A DNA stretch of 32,683 nt from Bacteroidales bacterium (lineage in GTDB: Bacteria > Bacteroidota > Bacteroidia > Bacteroidales > GWA2-32-17). The stretch's first letter is position 1; each line of letters begins with the position of its first letter. The notes below the pieces were generated by a model, which was not told the DNA's origin, searched no databases, and saw nothing but the letters and a program-made list of their open reading frames with translations. Positions 8,420-16,653 of the stretch are shown one piece after another. The DNA lies in the NCBI GenBank assembly GCA_026416095.1, contig JAOAFV010000004.1:80127-112809 (forward strand). The letters are read 5' to 3'. The translations under genes and the position numbers were made by a program.

Positions 8420-8905
8420 ATGAAAGTTGTGTTTTTCGACAGAGACGGAGTAATTAATGATAACTCGACATATTACGTTTACAAAAAAGAACATTTAAAA
8501 ATAAACGATGGAGTAATTGAAACATTAATTAAACTTAAAGAAAATAATTACGAATTTATTGTTATAAGTAATCAGAGTGGAATTTCAAAGGGAATATACA
8601 CCGAAGACGATACAGAACTAATTAATCAAGAAATTAATAAAATATTAAGTTTATACAACATAAAAATTTTAGAATACTATTATTGTATACATCATCCTGA
8701 AATAACATTATGCTTATGCCGTAAGCCTTCTTCCCTACTCTTTGAAAAGGCAATAGCTCGATTTAATATTGACGTAAAAAAGTCGTGGATGGTTGGCGAC
8801 CAACAAAGAGATGTTGATGCTGCAAAAAAAGTAGGATTAAATACTATTTTAATTGAATCTAATTCTAATCTTACTGCAATTCTCAAAAAAATTCTAAATG
8901 AATAA
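8420..8905 (+). CDS. HAD-IIIA phosphatase, GmhB-like (heptose 1,7-bisphosphate 7-phosphatase type)
   Basis: The 161-residue protein has the HAD signature FFDRDGVIN with Asp7 and Asp9 (nucleophile and acid/base), motif II SNQSGI, the RKP lysine (Lys102) and motif IV GDQQRDVDAA (Asp127, Asp131). A zinc-binding loop, Cys89-x-His91 with Cys98-x-Cys100, just before RKP is the hallmark of the GmhB and histidinol-phosphatase branch. GmhB removes the 7-phosphate of manno-heptose bisphosphate for LPS or S-layer sugar synthesis. No other heptose gene is near, so the exact sugar phosphate is uncertain. The protein is slightly shorter than E. coli GmhB (191) but keeps all motifs. It overlaps the next gene by 8 bp. 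Confidence 0.85.
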   Translation: MKVVFFDRDGVINDNSTYYVYKKEHLKINDGVIETLIKLKENNYEFIVISNQSGISKGIYTEDDTELINQEINKILSLYNIKILEYYYCIHHPEITLCLCRKPSSLLFEKAIARFNIDVKKSWMVGDQQRDVDAAKKVGLNTILIESNSNLTAILKKILNE

Positions 8906-9746
8906 GGGGAAATTTATAATATACAATGGAGATATTATATCGGCAGAAAAAATATCAATTAAGCTAAACAATAGGTCGTTTTTATATGGCGACGGTTTAT
9001 TTGAAACATTAAGAGCTTTTGCTATTTATACACCTTTATTAAAATATAATTTCGAACGCCTTATATACGGCTTAAAAATATTAGAATTTAAAATTCCATC
9101 TGATTTTACATTTAACTTTATTGAAGAAAAAATACAACGATTAATTAAAGCTAATAAATTTTTTGTTTCTTCAAAAATAAAAATTATAATATACCGAAAA
9201 GATAATGGTTTATACCTTCCTCAATGTAACGAATTTGACTTTATAATAGAAAATTACAAGTTAGAAGAAAAACAATTTACCTTGAATACCACGGGATTAT
9301 TTGTTGATGTATACAATACATATAAAAAACCAATTTTACCATATTTACAGATAAAAAGTAATCAAGCACTCTTATACATATTAGGTGCAATATGGGCAAA
9401 AAATAGAAAAATTGACGATGCTTTAATTTTAAACACTAATAATCACATTATTGAAGCCACTTCTTCAAACATTTTTTATGTAAAAGATAATATTATTTAC
9501 ACACCACCACTTGATGATGGTTGTGTGGCAGGAACAATGAGAAGATTTATTGAAGAAATTCATCCTGAAATAAAGTTTAAAACTACTACACAAGATGATT
9601 TGTTAAATGCCGACGAAATATTCTTAACAAATGCAATAGCAGGAGTTAAATGGGTTGCTGGTCTCAAAGAAAAAAGATATTTTAACAGTACTTCAAGACA
9701 GCTTATAGAAGCAATAAATAAAGAAATTAGTAAAATTACAAGTTAA
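8898..9746 (+). CDS. Class IV PLP aminotransferase (PabC/IlvE/DAAT family)
   Basis: Fold-type IV PLP enzyme of 282 residues. Landmarks are the N-terminal FLYGDGLFETLRAF, the likely PLP lysine Lys153 (YLQIKSNQALLY), Glu186 in IIEATSSNIFYV, the AGTMRRFIEE block and EIFLTNAIAGVKWV near the end. The GDGLFETLR motif and length fit aminodeoxychorismate lyase (PabC, folate pathway) about as well as a D- or branched-chain amino acid aminotransferase; these cannot be separated by eye. The start ATG lies inside the end of the HAD gene (8-bp overlap, ATGAATAA), and the transporter gene starts 2 bp after its stop, so it is a middle member of an operon. It has no signal peptide and should be cytosolic. 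Confidence 0.85.
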   Translation: MNKGKFIIYNGDIISAEKISIKLNNRSFLYGDGLFETLRAFAIYTPLLKYNFERLIYGLKILEFKIPSDFTFNFIEEKIQRLIKANKFFVSSKIKIIIYRKDNGLYLPQCNEFDFIIENYKLEEKQFTLNTTGLFVDVYNTYKKPILPYLQIKSNQALLYILGAIWAKNRKIDDALILNTNNHIIEATSSNIFYVKDNIIYTPPLDDGCVAGTMRRFIEEIHPEIKFKTTTQDDLLNADEIFLTNAIAGVKWVAGLKEKRYFNSTSRQLIEAINKEISKITS

Positions 9747-9748
9747 TT

Positions 9749-11215
9749 ATGATTTCATTTTTTATTGCTATAATACTTTTATGGGGTGCATATTTCACAT
9801 ACGGAAAATTAATTGAAAAAATTTTTGGAGCAAATTCTACAAACAGTGTTCCATCTATAACCAAATTCGATGGAGTTGATTATATACCATTACCAAAATT
9901 TAAAACATTTTTAATTCAGTTTTTAAACATTACTGGTCTTGGGCCAATATTTGGTGCAATTTTAGGAGCCATGTGGGGACCTATTTCGTATTTGTGGATA
10001 GTTTTTGGGTGCATTTTCATAGGAGCAATGCACGATTATATGTCGGGCATGATAAGTGTTCGCCATGATGGAGCATCGCTTCCGGAACTAACAGGTAAGT
10101 ATCTTGGTAAGTTTATACTACAATTTTCAAGAATTTTTACATTAATTCTTATGATACTAGTTGGAGCAATTTTTGTAACAGGTCCTGCTGGCATTTTGGC
10201 AAATTTAGGAAAAAATGTTTCTGAAATATGTCGATTACAATCAAACAATATATTAACTCAATTAACATTTTGGGCAGCTCTTATATTTGTTTATTACTTT
10301 ATTGCTACTGTTTTACCAATTAATAAAATTATAGGGCGTATATATCCTTTTTTTGGCGCAATATTATTATTAATGGCTATTTCACTTACATTTGCGATTT
10401 TGTTAGGTAATTACCGAATTCCAGAGTTTTGGGAATATATGGGCAATTTTCATTTAAAAGCAGATAAAATGCCAATATTACCTATGATGTTTATAACTAT
10501 AGCGTGTGGAGCAATAAGCGGCTTTCATGCTACTCAGTCGCCTTTAATGGCACGTTGCATTAAAAATGAAAAGGAAGGCAGGTGGGTATTTTACGGTGCT
10601 ATGGTTGCCGAAGGCACACTTGCGCTAATATGGGCTACAATTGCTATGAGTTTTTATGGTGGTGTTGAAAATCTTAATACCGTTTTATTTCAGAATAATG
10701 GAAATGCAGCCATAATAGTTAACGAAGTTTCAAAAAAATTGCTAGGTAATTTTGGAATGATACTTGCTATATTGGGTGTAGTATTTGCACCAATAACTTC
10801 TGGAGATACAGCTTTACGAAGTGCACGACTTTTAATTGCCGATGCTTTAAATATCAATCAAAAAAATATAAAAAACCGCTTGCTTGTTGCTATTTTTATA
10901 TTTTCACTTTCTTTTGTTTTAACCATTATTAAATTTGATGTTTTATGGCGCTACATGGCATGGTCTAATCAAACTCTAGCCACATTTACTTTATGGATGA
11001 TAACAGTATACCTAATACAAAATAATAAAAATTATTTTATCTCGCTCATACCTGCTCTTTTTATGACGTTTTCTTCATCTACTTACATTTTCTTTGCTCC
11101 CGAAGGTTTTCAATTAAATTATTATCATAGTTTAACTTGTGGAGCAATTATTACCATTACGATTCTTATTATATTAGTAACATACATCGTAAAAAAAGGC
11201 AAAAAAAATATTTAA
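9749..11215 (+). CDS. CstA-family carbon-starvation transporter (pyruvate/peptide type)
   Basis: Highly hydrophobic 488-residue protein with about a dozen membrane segments. The N-terminal half shows the CstA core: KFDGVDYIPLPKF, FLNITGLGPIFGAILGAMWGP, LWIVFGCIFIGAMHDYMSGM and SVRHDGASLPELTGKYLG. Later blocks include FHATQSPLMARC and FAPITSGDTALRSARLLIAD. These are CstA hallmarks, but the protein is shorter than E. coli CstA (701 residues), matching the compact form common in Bacteroidetes and other anaerobes. CstA and its relative BtsT are linked to peptide and pyruvate uptake. It ends the run that began with malic enzyme, a pyruvate producer, which fits a pyruvate or peptide theme. The substrate here is an inference. 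Confidence 0.92.
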   Translation: MISFFIAIILLWGAYFTYGKLIEKIFGANSTNSVPSITKFDGVDYIPLPKFKTFLIQFLNITGLGPIFGAILGAMWGPISYLWIVFGCIFIGAMHDYMSGMISVRHDGASLPELTGKYLGKFILQFSRIFTLILMILVGAIFVTGPAGILANLGKNVSEICRLQSNNILTQLTFWAALIFVYYFIATVLPINKIIGRIYPFFGAILLLMAISLTFAILLGNYRIPEFWEYMGNFHLKADKMPILPMMFITIACGAISGFHATQSPLMARCIKNEKEGRWVFYGAMVAEGTLALIWATIAMSFYGGVENLNTVLFQNNGNAAIIVNEVSKKLLGNFGMILAILGVVFAPITSGDTALRSARLLIADALNINQKNIKNRLLVAIFIFSLSFVLTIIKFDVLWRYMAWSNQTLATFTLWMITVYLIQNNKNYFISLIPALFMTFSSSTYIFFAPEGFQLNYYHSLTCGAIITITILIILVTYIVKKGKKNI

Positions 11216-11283
11216 AAATCTTTGAGTTCTTAGCAATAAACAAAACAAACTTTTTAATGAAAATATGAGATTGGGATTAGTAT

Positions 11284-11305
11284 AAATATAAAAACTTTTA
11301 TATTT
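11284..11305 (+). terminator. AT-only hairpin between cstA-like gene and acidic-protein gene
   Basis: AAATATAAAA and TTTTATATTT form a perfect 10-bp inverted repeat separated by two bases (9-bp stem with a 4-base loop in practice), followed by TT. It lies 69 bp after the transporter stop and 23 bp before the next ATG. It could terminate the operon or sit in the leader of the small gene. The pure A/T stem is weak. Confidence 0.35.
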
Positions 11306-11328
11306 TTAAGCGTCTAAAAAATAAACAT

Positions 11329-11760
11329 ATGAGTTACATTTCAAGTTATTTTGAAACAGTTGGAAAGCTAAGTAAAATTTTTAAAAAAAGTAAAGATTTT
11401 GAAGAAGCAACTATTTGTTTAAAAGATTTCTTAGTTAACTTAAAACAAGAAACCGACAACGACGAAGAAATTACCGAAAAACTTAGTGAATGGATTAATG
11501 GTGTTGAAAGTCTTGATAAATTAGATATGTCACCTAACAATATCATAGACATACTTTACTCTTTAAACGATACCTTCGAAAAATATGAAGAAGAAGAAGA
11601 TGATGATGATGATGATGATGATTTTGATGAAAATGATTATGAAGATGAAGATGACGATGACGAATATGATGAAGATGAAGATGATGATGAAGAATACGAT
11701 TATGATGATTACGATTATGAAGAAGAAGACGATGATGATGAAGACGACTATAGAAGATGA
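11329..11760 (+). CDS. Small protein with extremely acidic Asp/Glu/Tyr tail, function unknown
   Basis: I do not recognise a family. The 143-residue protein has an N-terminal part (about 1-87) that looks helical, with alternating charged and hydrophobic residues and an early YFETVGKLSKIFKKSKDF stretch. A tail of about 55 residues consists almost only of Asp, Glu and Tyr with a few Asn and Phe, and ends in RR. The tail is encoded by GAT/GAA triplet runs (for example from 11587 to 11625), so its length may vary by slippage. There is no signal peptide, so it should be cytosolic. Such tails are seen in histone-chaperone-like, DNA-mimic and metal- or calcium-buffering proteins; none of these roles is shown here. 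It stands alone between an operon end and a convergent minus-strand operon. Confidence 0.75.
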   Translation: MSYISSYFETVGKLSKIFKKSKDFEEATICLKDFLVNLKQETDNDEEITEKLSEWINGVESLDKLDMSPNNIIDILYSLNDTFEKYEEEEDDDDDDDDFDENDYEDEDDDDEYDEDEDDDEEYDYDDYDYEEEDDDDEDDYRR

Positions 11761-11810
11761 TTTATTTCAATTTTTAATGCCTTGAATTATAACTTCGAAT
11801 ATTAGTTTTT

Positions 11811-12245
11811 TCAATTGCTTAATGTAAAGGTTTTTAGTATAAACAGTTTTTTAACTCTTATTTTTAAATCGTAAGAAATAGTTTTATTAGAAATAAAGGA
11901 ATTTATTAATATGTTTTTTAAATCTTTATAATCTTTATTAATTTCTATTTTCAACTGAGCATTATACTTTTTTGAATTTGGAAAAATTTTAATTGGTTCA
12001 ATTAGCGATACTGTTCCTACTTCTGTGCTATCGTTTTTTAGTAATATTTCTAATTTAATTAGCTTAAGCGAAAAAGCGTTTTTATTATTTATAGTAATTT
12101 CAACATCTGTTAGAATAGTGCCATCGGTTGTAGTTTTTACATTTTTAAGGCTAATATTTTTTAATTCAACATCATTAATTTTACACGAAAAAGTAAAAAT
12201 AAGTATTAAAATTATCCAATATATATTCAACGATAAATTAGTCAC
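11811..12245 (-). CDS. LEA14-like lipoprotein
   Basis: The protein (144 residues) begins with a hydrophobic signal ending FTFSC, a lipobox with Cys21 as the lipidated residue, so it is anchored in an envelope membrane. The rest reads as a beta-sandwich of the LEA14/WHy type: LKNISLKNVKTTTDGTILTDVEITINNKNAFSLKLIKLEI, then a LIEPIKIFPNSKKYNAQLKIEI block. LEA14-like folds in bacteria are small periplasmic or lipid-anchored domains without known catalysis. The start overlaps the end of the 5'-nucleotidase gene by 8 bp, so it is the last gene of the minus-strand operon that begins at 16592. Confidence 0.75.
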   Translation of the reverse strand: MTNLSLNIYWIILILIFTFSCKINDVELKNISLKNVKTTTDGTILTDVEITINNKNAFSLKLIKLEILLKNDSTEVGTVSLIEPIKIFPNSKKYNAQLKIEINKDYKDLKNILINSFISNKTISYDLKIRVKKLFILKTFTLSN

Positions 12246-13665
12246 TAAGCATAATATTTGTAGAATGTTTTGAATATTTAATTATAGACGAGTAGTCAAT
12301 TTTCTCTAAAGTTTCTTTAATAGCATACGTTGTATTTACATTTGTTTTTACACAATTATTTCTACAGTTTGCACAATAACGAGTTACCAAATAGCTTCCA
12401 ATGGCTACCGTATATTTATTATTGTCGAGAAGTAAATTATTATTTTCATCGTAAATATCAATTTTTGTAATTTTTTTGTGTTTGTCTAAAAAAATTGAAG
12501 AATAAAAGCCAGCAGAATATATATCGAGGCATTGTTCTTTATTGTAACCATAGGAAATAATATCTTTTATCTCATTTACACTCAAAGTACAAATAAATAA
12601 TTGATTAGAAAAAGGGTCGAGTTCATATAAATTTTTAAGTGTGAACTTACCAGTATCTATTTTAGAAATTCTTACACCACCATTATTTTGAATAGCAAAA
12701 TCGGTTTTTAAAATATTCTTATAACAATTAGCCATAAACGTACCTATTGCATTTTTATCTAATAATTGTATGGGAAAATTTATTAAAACCTGCGAAAATT
12801 CTGGATTCTTATTATAAGAATCCACTATTCCAATTATAGTTGAATCGGGTTTAATATTTTCACTAATTGGTATTAAAGTATCGGAAATAGAAACAATTTT
12901 TTTGTTTTTCATTTTTAAAGTTAGAATGCCTAGGTAATTCAAGTAATTACCTGCTTGTGCTATTAAAACACCATTTATTTTTTTTGTGCCATTAATTATT
13001 TTATGTGAATGCCCACCAATAATTGCCGTTAAAAAAGGGAATTTTACAGCTAAAAGCGAATCTATCTCATAACCACTATGCGAAATGATAATACGAATAG
13101 GATATTTTTTTAATAACGATTTATATCTTTTTATTGTTTTTTCTTGAGTTTCGAATTTAAAACCTTTAACATTTTCGATGTGGGTATCAGGATAACCATT
13201 ATCACTAACATTGGTAAGACCCAAAAATATAATAGGAATATTATAAACTTCTACTACTTTAAATGGTTCTAATTTAGAAAATTCTGGTGGAAATTCAACA
13301 ATATTTGTTGCTAAAACTGTGTGTTTTAATTCTTTAATTCTCTTTTGAAGTATTGTAGGCCCAAAATCGAACTCATGATTACCTAAAACAGAAATATCAA
13401 AACCAATTTCATTCATAAGATGAATAATTGGATAACCCTTTTCATAATGTTTATCTACAACAGGGTTACCACTAAAAATATCGCCTGCCGATACAAGCAA
13501 CACATTTTTATATTCTGAACGAATACTTTTAACCAATGTAGCAAGATAAGGCATCTTGTCTATTTTCCCGTGCATATCGTTTACATGCAATATTTTTATT
13601 TCAAAATATTTTTGCGAAAAACATGTAACACTACAACAAACTAAAACGTAATAAAAAAATTTCAT
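12238..13665 (-). CDS. Exported 5'-nucleotidase/UDP-sugar hydrolase family protein
   Basis: The protein (475 residues) has a signal peptide (about 1-18, ending CFSQ), a calcineurin-like metallophosphoesterase domain and the 5'-nucleotidase C-terminal domain. Metal-binding motifs are visible: HVNDMHG (Asp30, His32), SAGD (Asp62), GNHEFD (Asn96, His97), ISHSGYE and GGHSHK. The C-terminal domain shows IQNNGGVRI and LYELDPFSNQL, the substrate-binding regions. It probably removes phosphate from extracellular or periplasmic nucleotides. The neighbouring nucleoside hydrolase/FmdE fusion could act on the nucleosides made. A CxxC pair near the C-terminus (CANCRNNC) is unusual and may bind metal or form disulfides. 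The start overlaps the permease stop by 4 bp (ATGA). Confidence 0.9.
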   Translation of the reverse strand: MKFFYYVLVCCSVTCFSQKYFEIKILHVNDMHGKIDKMPYLATLVKSIRSEYKNVLLVSAGDIFSGNPVVDKHYEKGYPIIHLMNEIGFDISVLGNHEFDFGPTILQKRIKELKHTVLATNIVEFPPEFSKLEPFKVVEVYNIPIIFLGLTNVSDNGYPDTHIENVKGFKFETQEKTIKRYKSLLKKYPIRIIISHSGYEIDSLLAVKFPFLTAIIGGHSHKIINGTKKINGVLIAQAGNYLNYLGILTLKMKNKKIVSISDTLIPISENIKPDSTIIGIVDSYNKNPEFSQVLINFPIQLLDKNAIGTFMANCYKNILKTDFAIQNNGGVRISKIDTGKFTLKNLYELDPFSNQLFICTLSVNEIKDIISYGYNKEQCLDIYSAGFYSSIFLDKHKKITKIDIYDENNNLLLDNNKYTVAIGSYLVTRYCANCRNNCVKTNVNTTYAIKETLEKIDYSSIIKYSKHSTNIMLSD

Positions 13666-14708
13666 ATAGCTAAATATTTATAACAAATACCTATTGTTAG
13701 AGCAATTAATGATTTAATTATCTTAACAACAAAAAAAACCTTCTTTTTTTCGGCCAAAAGTGGAATTCCTGCATGTCCATCTTGTACTAAAGAATTAGTT
13801 AGAAGCACAACAAATGGAATCAAGCCGGCATTATACAAGTTAAAAAAAATCAAGTTTGGCCCAGAAACAGGAAAAAAACCAACCAGAATGCTTGTAAATA
13901 ATAAATAAAAGTAATTTTTCTCTAACATTTTTTTTATAGTGGCTTCTGGTATAAAATGTTGTATTACAGTAATCAAAGCAATTACAATTAAAGTCCAAAT
14001 AAAAAGTTTAAAAAAATGTTTTTTTATGATATGTTCCCATAAATGTTCTGTAAGAAAATGCTCTGGCACTACTATTAATATATACAGAGTTAATAACGAA
14101 AGTATTAAATAAAAAATAAGTTCAAACGAAAGAGTACGATGTCCATCAATGCTATGATCATGAAACAAAGAAATAAAAACTATTAACAAAATTACACATA
14201 ATAATAGAACTCTATTGAAAGAAAAATTTTTAATTTCAGATATTTTTATGTTTTTAGGTTTTAAGCAACATTCAGCGTTTGAATGTGTTATATAATGATT
14301 TGAAGTAGGGAGTTCTGTTTTTTTTATTTTCATTAAAGTAAAATGAAAAATATATGAGAATAACAACGATAAAATTAGCAAAAATACACTCAATTTAAGA
14401 GCAGTTAAAGGCGATGTTGACAATATAAAGTAAGCTTCATCGCCAAAAGTTGCAATAAAAGCTGCCAGCAAAGCCGGAAAATAAAAAACATTATGAGTAT
14501 AAAAATTCACTACTGCAAAAGCCCCTGCACAGCCTGGCGAAATACCAAGAAGAGCTGCGAGAATTATTTGTAACGATTTTCTTTTTTTTAGCCAAACATT
14601 TAAGTTTCCAAAAGAAGTTAAGAATACGTATTCAATAACAATTAGTAACATTAAAACAATGCTACTTATAAAAATTGTTTTTTGAGTAATTTCAATAATC
14701 ATAATCAT
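13662..14708 (-). CDS. 10-TM putative heavy-metal exporter (ArsP_2/putative manganese transporter family)
   Basis: An integral membrane protein of 348 residues with about ten hydrophobic segments in two halves. The first half has the motif LLGISPGCAGAFAVVNFY followed by FPALLAAFIATFGDEAYFIL; the second has VGFFPVSGPNLIFFNLYNAG followed by TNSLVQDGHAGIPLL, so the two halves look like related repeats. This pattern fits the family named putative 10-TM heavy-metal exporter (PF11449), also annotated as putative manganese or arsenic efflux protein. A cytosolic or periplasmic loop between the halves has His and Cys residues (NHYITHSNAECCLK) that could bind metal. Two ATGs (14708 and 14702) are possible starts. 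It lies between the nucleoside hydrolase/FmdE fusion (1-bp gap) and the 5'-nucleotidase (4-bp overlap). The transported ion is not known. Confidence 0.75.
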   Translation of the reverse strand: MIMIIEITQKTIFISSIVLMLLIVIEYVFLTSFGNLNVWLKKRKSLQIILAALLGISPGCAGAFAVVNFYTHNVFYFPALLAAFIATFGDEAYFILSTSPLTALKLSVFLLILSLLFSYIFHFTLMKIKKTELPTSNHYITHSNAECCLKPKNIKISEIKNFSFNRVLLLCVILLIVFISLFHDHSIDGHRTLSFELIFYLILSLLTLYILIVVPEHFLTEHLWEHIIKKHFFKLFIWTLIVIALITVIQHFIPEATIKKMLEKNYFYLLFTSILVGFFPVSGPNLIFFNLYNAGLIPFVVLLTNSLVQDGHAGIPLLAEKKKVFFVVKIIKSLIALTIGICYKYLAI

Positions 14709-14709
14709 T

Positions 14710-16119
14710 TCAAAAATACTCTACTTCGAATATTTCATTGCGATTAAAATTAACCCATTGCTCAATTGAAAATTTAGCTAACTCTTCCCAATATTTATTA
14801 CTGTACCCAAAATTGTTATATAAGATATTTATTTCTTTTTTTATTATCTCATAGATATCTTCTTTTAATTTTATTTTAACTTTTTTGTTGTTATATGTGA
14901 AAATTGCCGAAGGTATACTTTTCATAGTATCGATTTGAAAATTATTATAAGACGGCAAAGCTCCTGTAGCAATCATTAAGCCATCGTTGATGCATGAAAG
15001 TGGCTGATTTTTTCCACACATTGAAATAACACTCAATTGAAATCTCTTACAACCTAATAGTTCCAAAGCATATATGCCCATTTTAACACCAATTATTGAA
15101 TATATTCCTAAATGCCCATGTAATTCGGTAGTTAAAATTCCATAAATTAATTCATCTTCGCCATGTTTTTGCATTATTTTTACAAGTTGACTACGATATT
15201 CTGGTTTATAAAGAACCGTATCTTTATATAATGAACTAAATAATACAGGTACAAAATATGTATTATGCAAATTTTTCAGATAAGTCATTCTAACATCTTC
15301 ATAATTTATTGACTTAACAATATAAACATTATTATAATTTTTATGCTTTTCAAAAGTAAAAGCATGTTGGTTAATTATATAAAGTGCAGCAAGTTCGTCG
15401 GCAAAAATAAAATGTTGTTTAGGCAATAGATTGTTTATATGCCATTCTAAGGCTTTAGAGTATTCGCTGCAAATGTTTTTGATATATTTATAAAAAGTTT
15501 CATCGTAAATTTCATAATTATTAATGTTGTATATGATGTATAAAGGTATAGATGTGTTTTTTATTACATAATCGGCCGATAATTTTTCGAAATTATAATT
15601 GGTGCCACTTATTATATCAGTAGAATTATACCAAACTATTTTTTTTATTTTATTTACAGCCGAAGGGTTTATTTGAAAAGTTTCGTACAAGTTGTTTAGG
15701 GAACCTAAACATAAGTAAGTAACAGAATTATTTTCAGATTCATCGAAAATTTTATTTAAAACTTGCACAGCATTTGGGAAAACAGAGTCGGTAACAGTAA
15801 CATTTTTATAATTCCATGATATACTTTCTGCAAAATTTCGCCATAATGGCTTGTTTCTTAGAGTTTTTCGTCCGACACCTATAAAAACATTTTTTATGTT
15901 GAAAGACAATAGTAATTGTTTTACCCGTATAGCAGTTTTAAATGGAAACAAAGTACCATCGCTACATACTATGGCTTTTATTTGATATTGGTCGGCTTTT
16001 AATGCTATGATAAGTGCTCTGTAATCATCTAAACCACCATCGGTGTCTATAATTAGTTTAGCTTTACTTTGGGGGTAAAGAGTTTTAAAAAAAAATAATA
16101 TTAAAATTAAATATCTCAT
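14710..16119 (-). CDS. Exported nucleoside hydrolase-like/FmdE-like fusion protein
   Basis: This 469-residue protein starts with a signal peptide (about 1-18). Residues about 20-265 resemble an inosine-uridine nucleoside hydrolase: the calcium motif DTDGGLDD (Asp25, Asp27, Asp31, Asp32), a CLGSLNNLYE block at 137-146 and the late Asp241 in FADELAALY, which occupies the place of the family HDP motif. Residues about 315-465 resemble the FmdE domain (PF02663): HGHLG at 334-338, GVKMGIYALELLG, Cys368, the SCINDG block with Cys376 and ATGA. The usual HGHxCPG motif is HGHLGIY here, so its cysteine is absent. FmdE-like domains bind metal, but outside methanogens their role is unknown. The gene is the second of a five-gene operon with a 1-bp overlap upstream and a 1-bp gap downstream. 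The domain calls are by eye. Confidence 0.75.
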   Translation of the reverse strand: MRYLILILFFFKTLYPQSKAKLIIDTDGGLDDYRALIIALKADQYQIKAIVCSDGTLFPFKTAIRVKQLLLSFNIKNVFIGVGRKTLRNKPLWRNFAESISWNYKNVTVTDSVFPNAVQVLNKIFDESENNSVTYLCLGSLNNLYETFQINPSAVNKIKKIVWYNSTDIISGTNYNFEKLSADYVIKNTSIPLYIIYNINNYEIYDETFYKYIKNICSEYSKALEWHINNLLPKQHFIFADELAALYIINQHAFTFEKHKNYNNVYIVKSINYEDVRMTYLKNLHNTYFVPVLFSSLYKDTVLYKPEYRSQLVKIMQKHGEDELIYGILTTELHGHLGIYSIIGVKMGIYALELLGCKRFQLSVISMCGKNQPLSCINDGLMIATGALPSYNNFQIDTMKSIPSAIFTYNNKKVKIKLKEDIYEIIKKEINILYNNFGYSNKYWEELAKFSIEQWVNFNRNEIFEVEYF

Positions 16120-16592
16120 TAAGAAAAAATTTCAATAATCTCTCCTATATAAGCTCGATGAAAATTATTATCACTATAATAGTGAGTTATTATGCTTTTA
16201 TTCAAAAAGTTTTCTTTTTTTATATCAAAAGAATAAATCTTTTTACAAATTATTTTTAAAAACGATTCTTTGTAATAAACTGCTTTGTTATTGTAGTCAA
16301 TTGGTGTAAGTTTGTTATAGTTCATTTTATCAACACTTCGCCCAGAATATGTACCAAAAAAATCGATAATATCGGAATATTTCTCTTCAAAAAAATTAAC
16401 AGAAAAATATTCATACTTTTCTATAAACTCATAAGTATAGCGTGTAGGTCTTACATAAACAAGTAAAGTATGTCTATGCCATAACCTACCAATATTAATC
16501 CATCCAATCGTCATAGAATTAAAATGCCCAATATTTCCCGCTGTTAATAAAATATTTTGTTTGTCTAATTCGTTAAGTAATTCATTTATCAT
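16119..16592 (-). CDS. Flavin reductase-like FMN-binding protein
   Basis: The protein has 157 residues and the flavin-reductase-like split-barrel pattern NSMTIGWINIGRLWHRHTLLVYVRPTRYTYEF, followed by YFSVNFFEEKYSDIIDFFGTYSGRSVDKM. These match the FMN-binding strands and the SGRxxDK region of small Bacteroidetes flavin reductase family proteins. It lacks a signal peptide and should be cytosolic, unlike most of its operon partners. Its stop codon shares one base with the start of the fusion gene (TAATG), so it is the first gene of the operon. A candidate promoter lies just upstream. The physiological electron acceptor is not known. Confidence 0.85.
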   Translation of the reverse strand: MINELLNELDKQNILLTAGNIGHFNSMTIGWINIGRLWHRHTLLVYVRPTRYTYEFIEKYEYFSVNFFEEKYSDIIDFFGTYSGRSVDKMNYNKLTPIDYNNKAVYYKESFLKIICKKIYSFDIKKENFLNKSIITHYYSDNNFHRAYIGEIIEIFS

Positions 16593-16622
16593 AGGATAAA
16601 TTTATGATAATACATTTATTTG

Positions 16623-16653
16623 CAAAGTTATTTTATTTTAATGAAAAAAGAAA
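16623..16653 (-). promoter_or_regulatory. Candidate promoter of the flavin reductase/FmdE operon
   Basis: On the minus strand, TAACTTTG (16630 to 16623) is a full match to the Bacteroidetes -7 consensus, and TTTC (16653 to 16650) lies exactly 19 bases upstream, a 3-of-4 match to the -33 element TTTG. The leader to the ATG at 16592 would be about 27 bases. The site overlaps the start of the divergent DUF2400 gene. Confidence 0.45.

Noticed and set aside
11585-11785. Met/Lys-rich 66-codon ORF on the plus strand
   Set aside because: It is the +1 shadow of the GAT/GAA repeats of the acidic-tail gene (ATG ATG ATG...), with no start context of its own.
16620-16640. TTG start for the DUF2400 protein
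   Set aside because: The extension MQSYFIL lies in the promoter region of the divergent operon, and an ATG follows at 16641.
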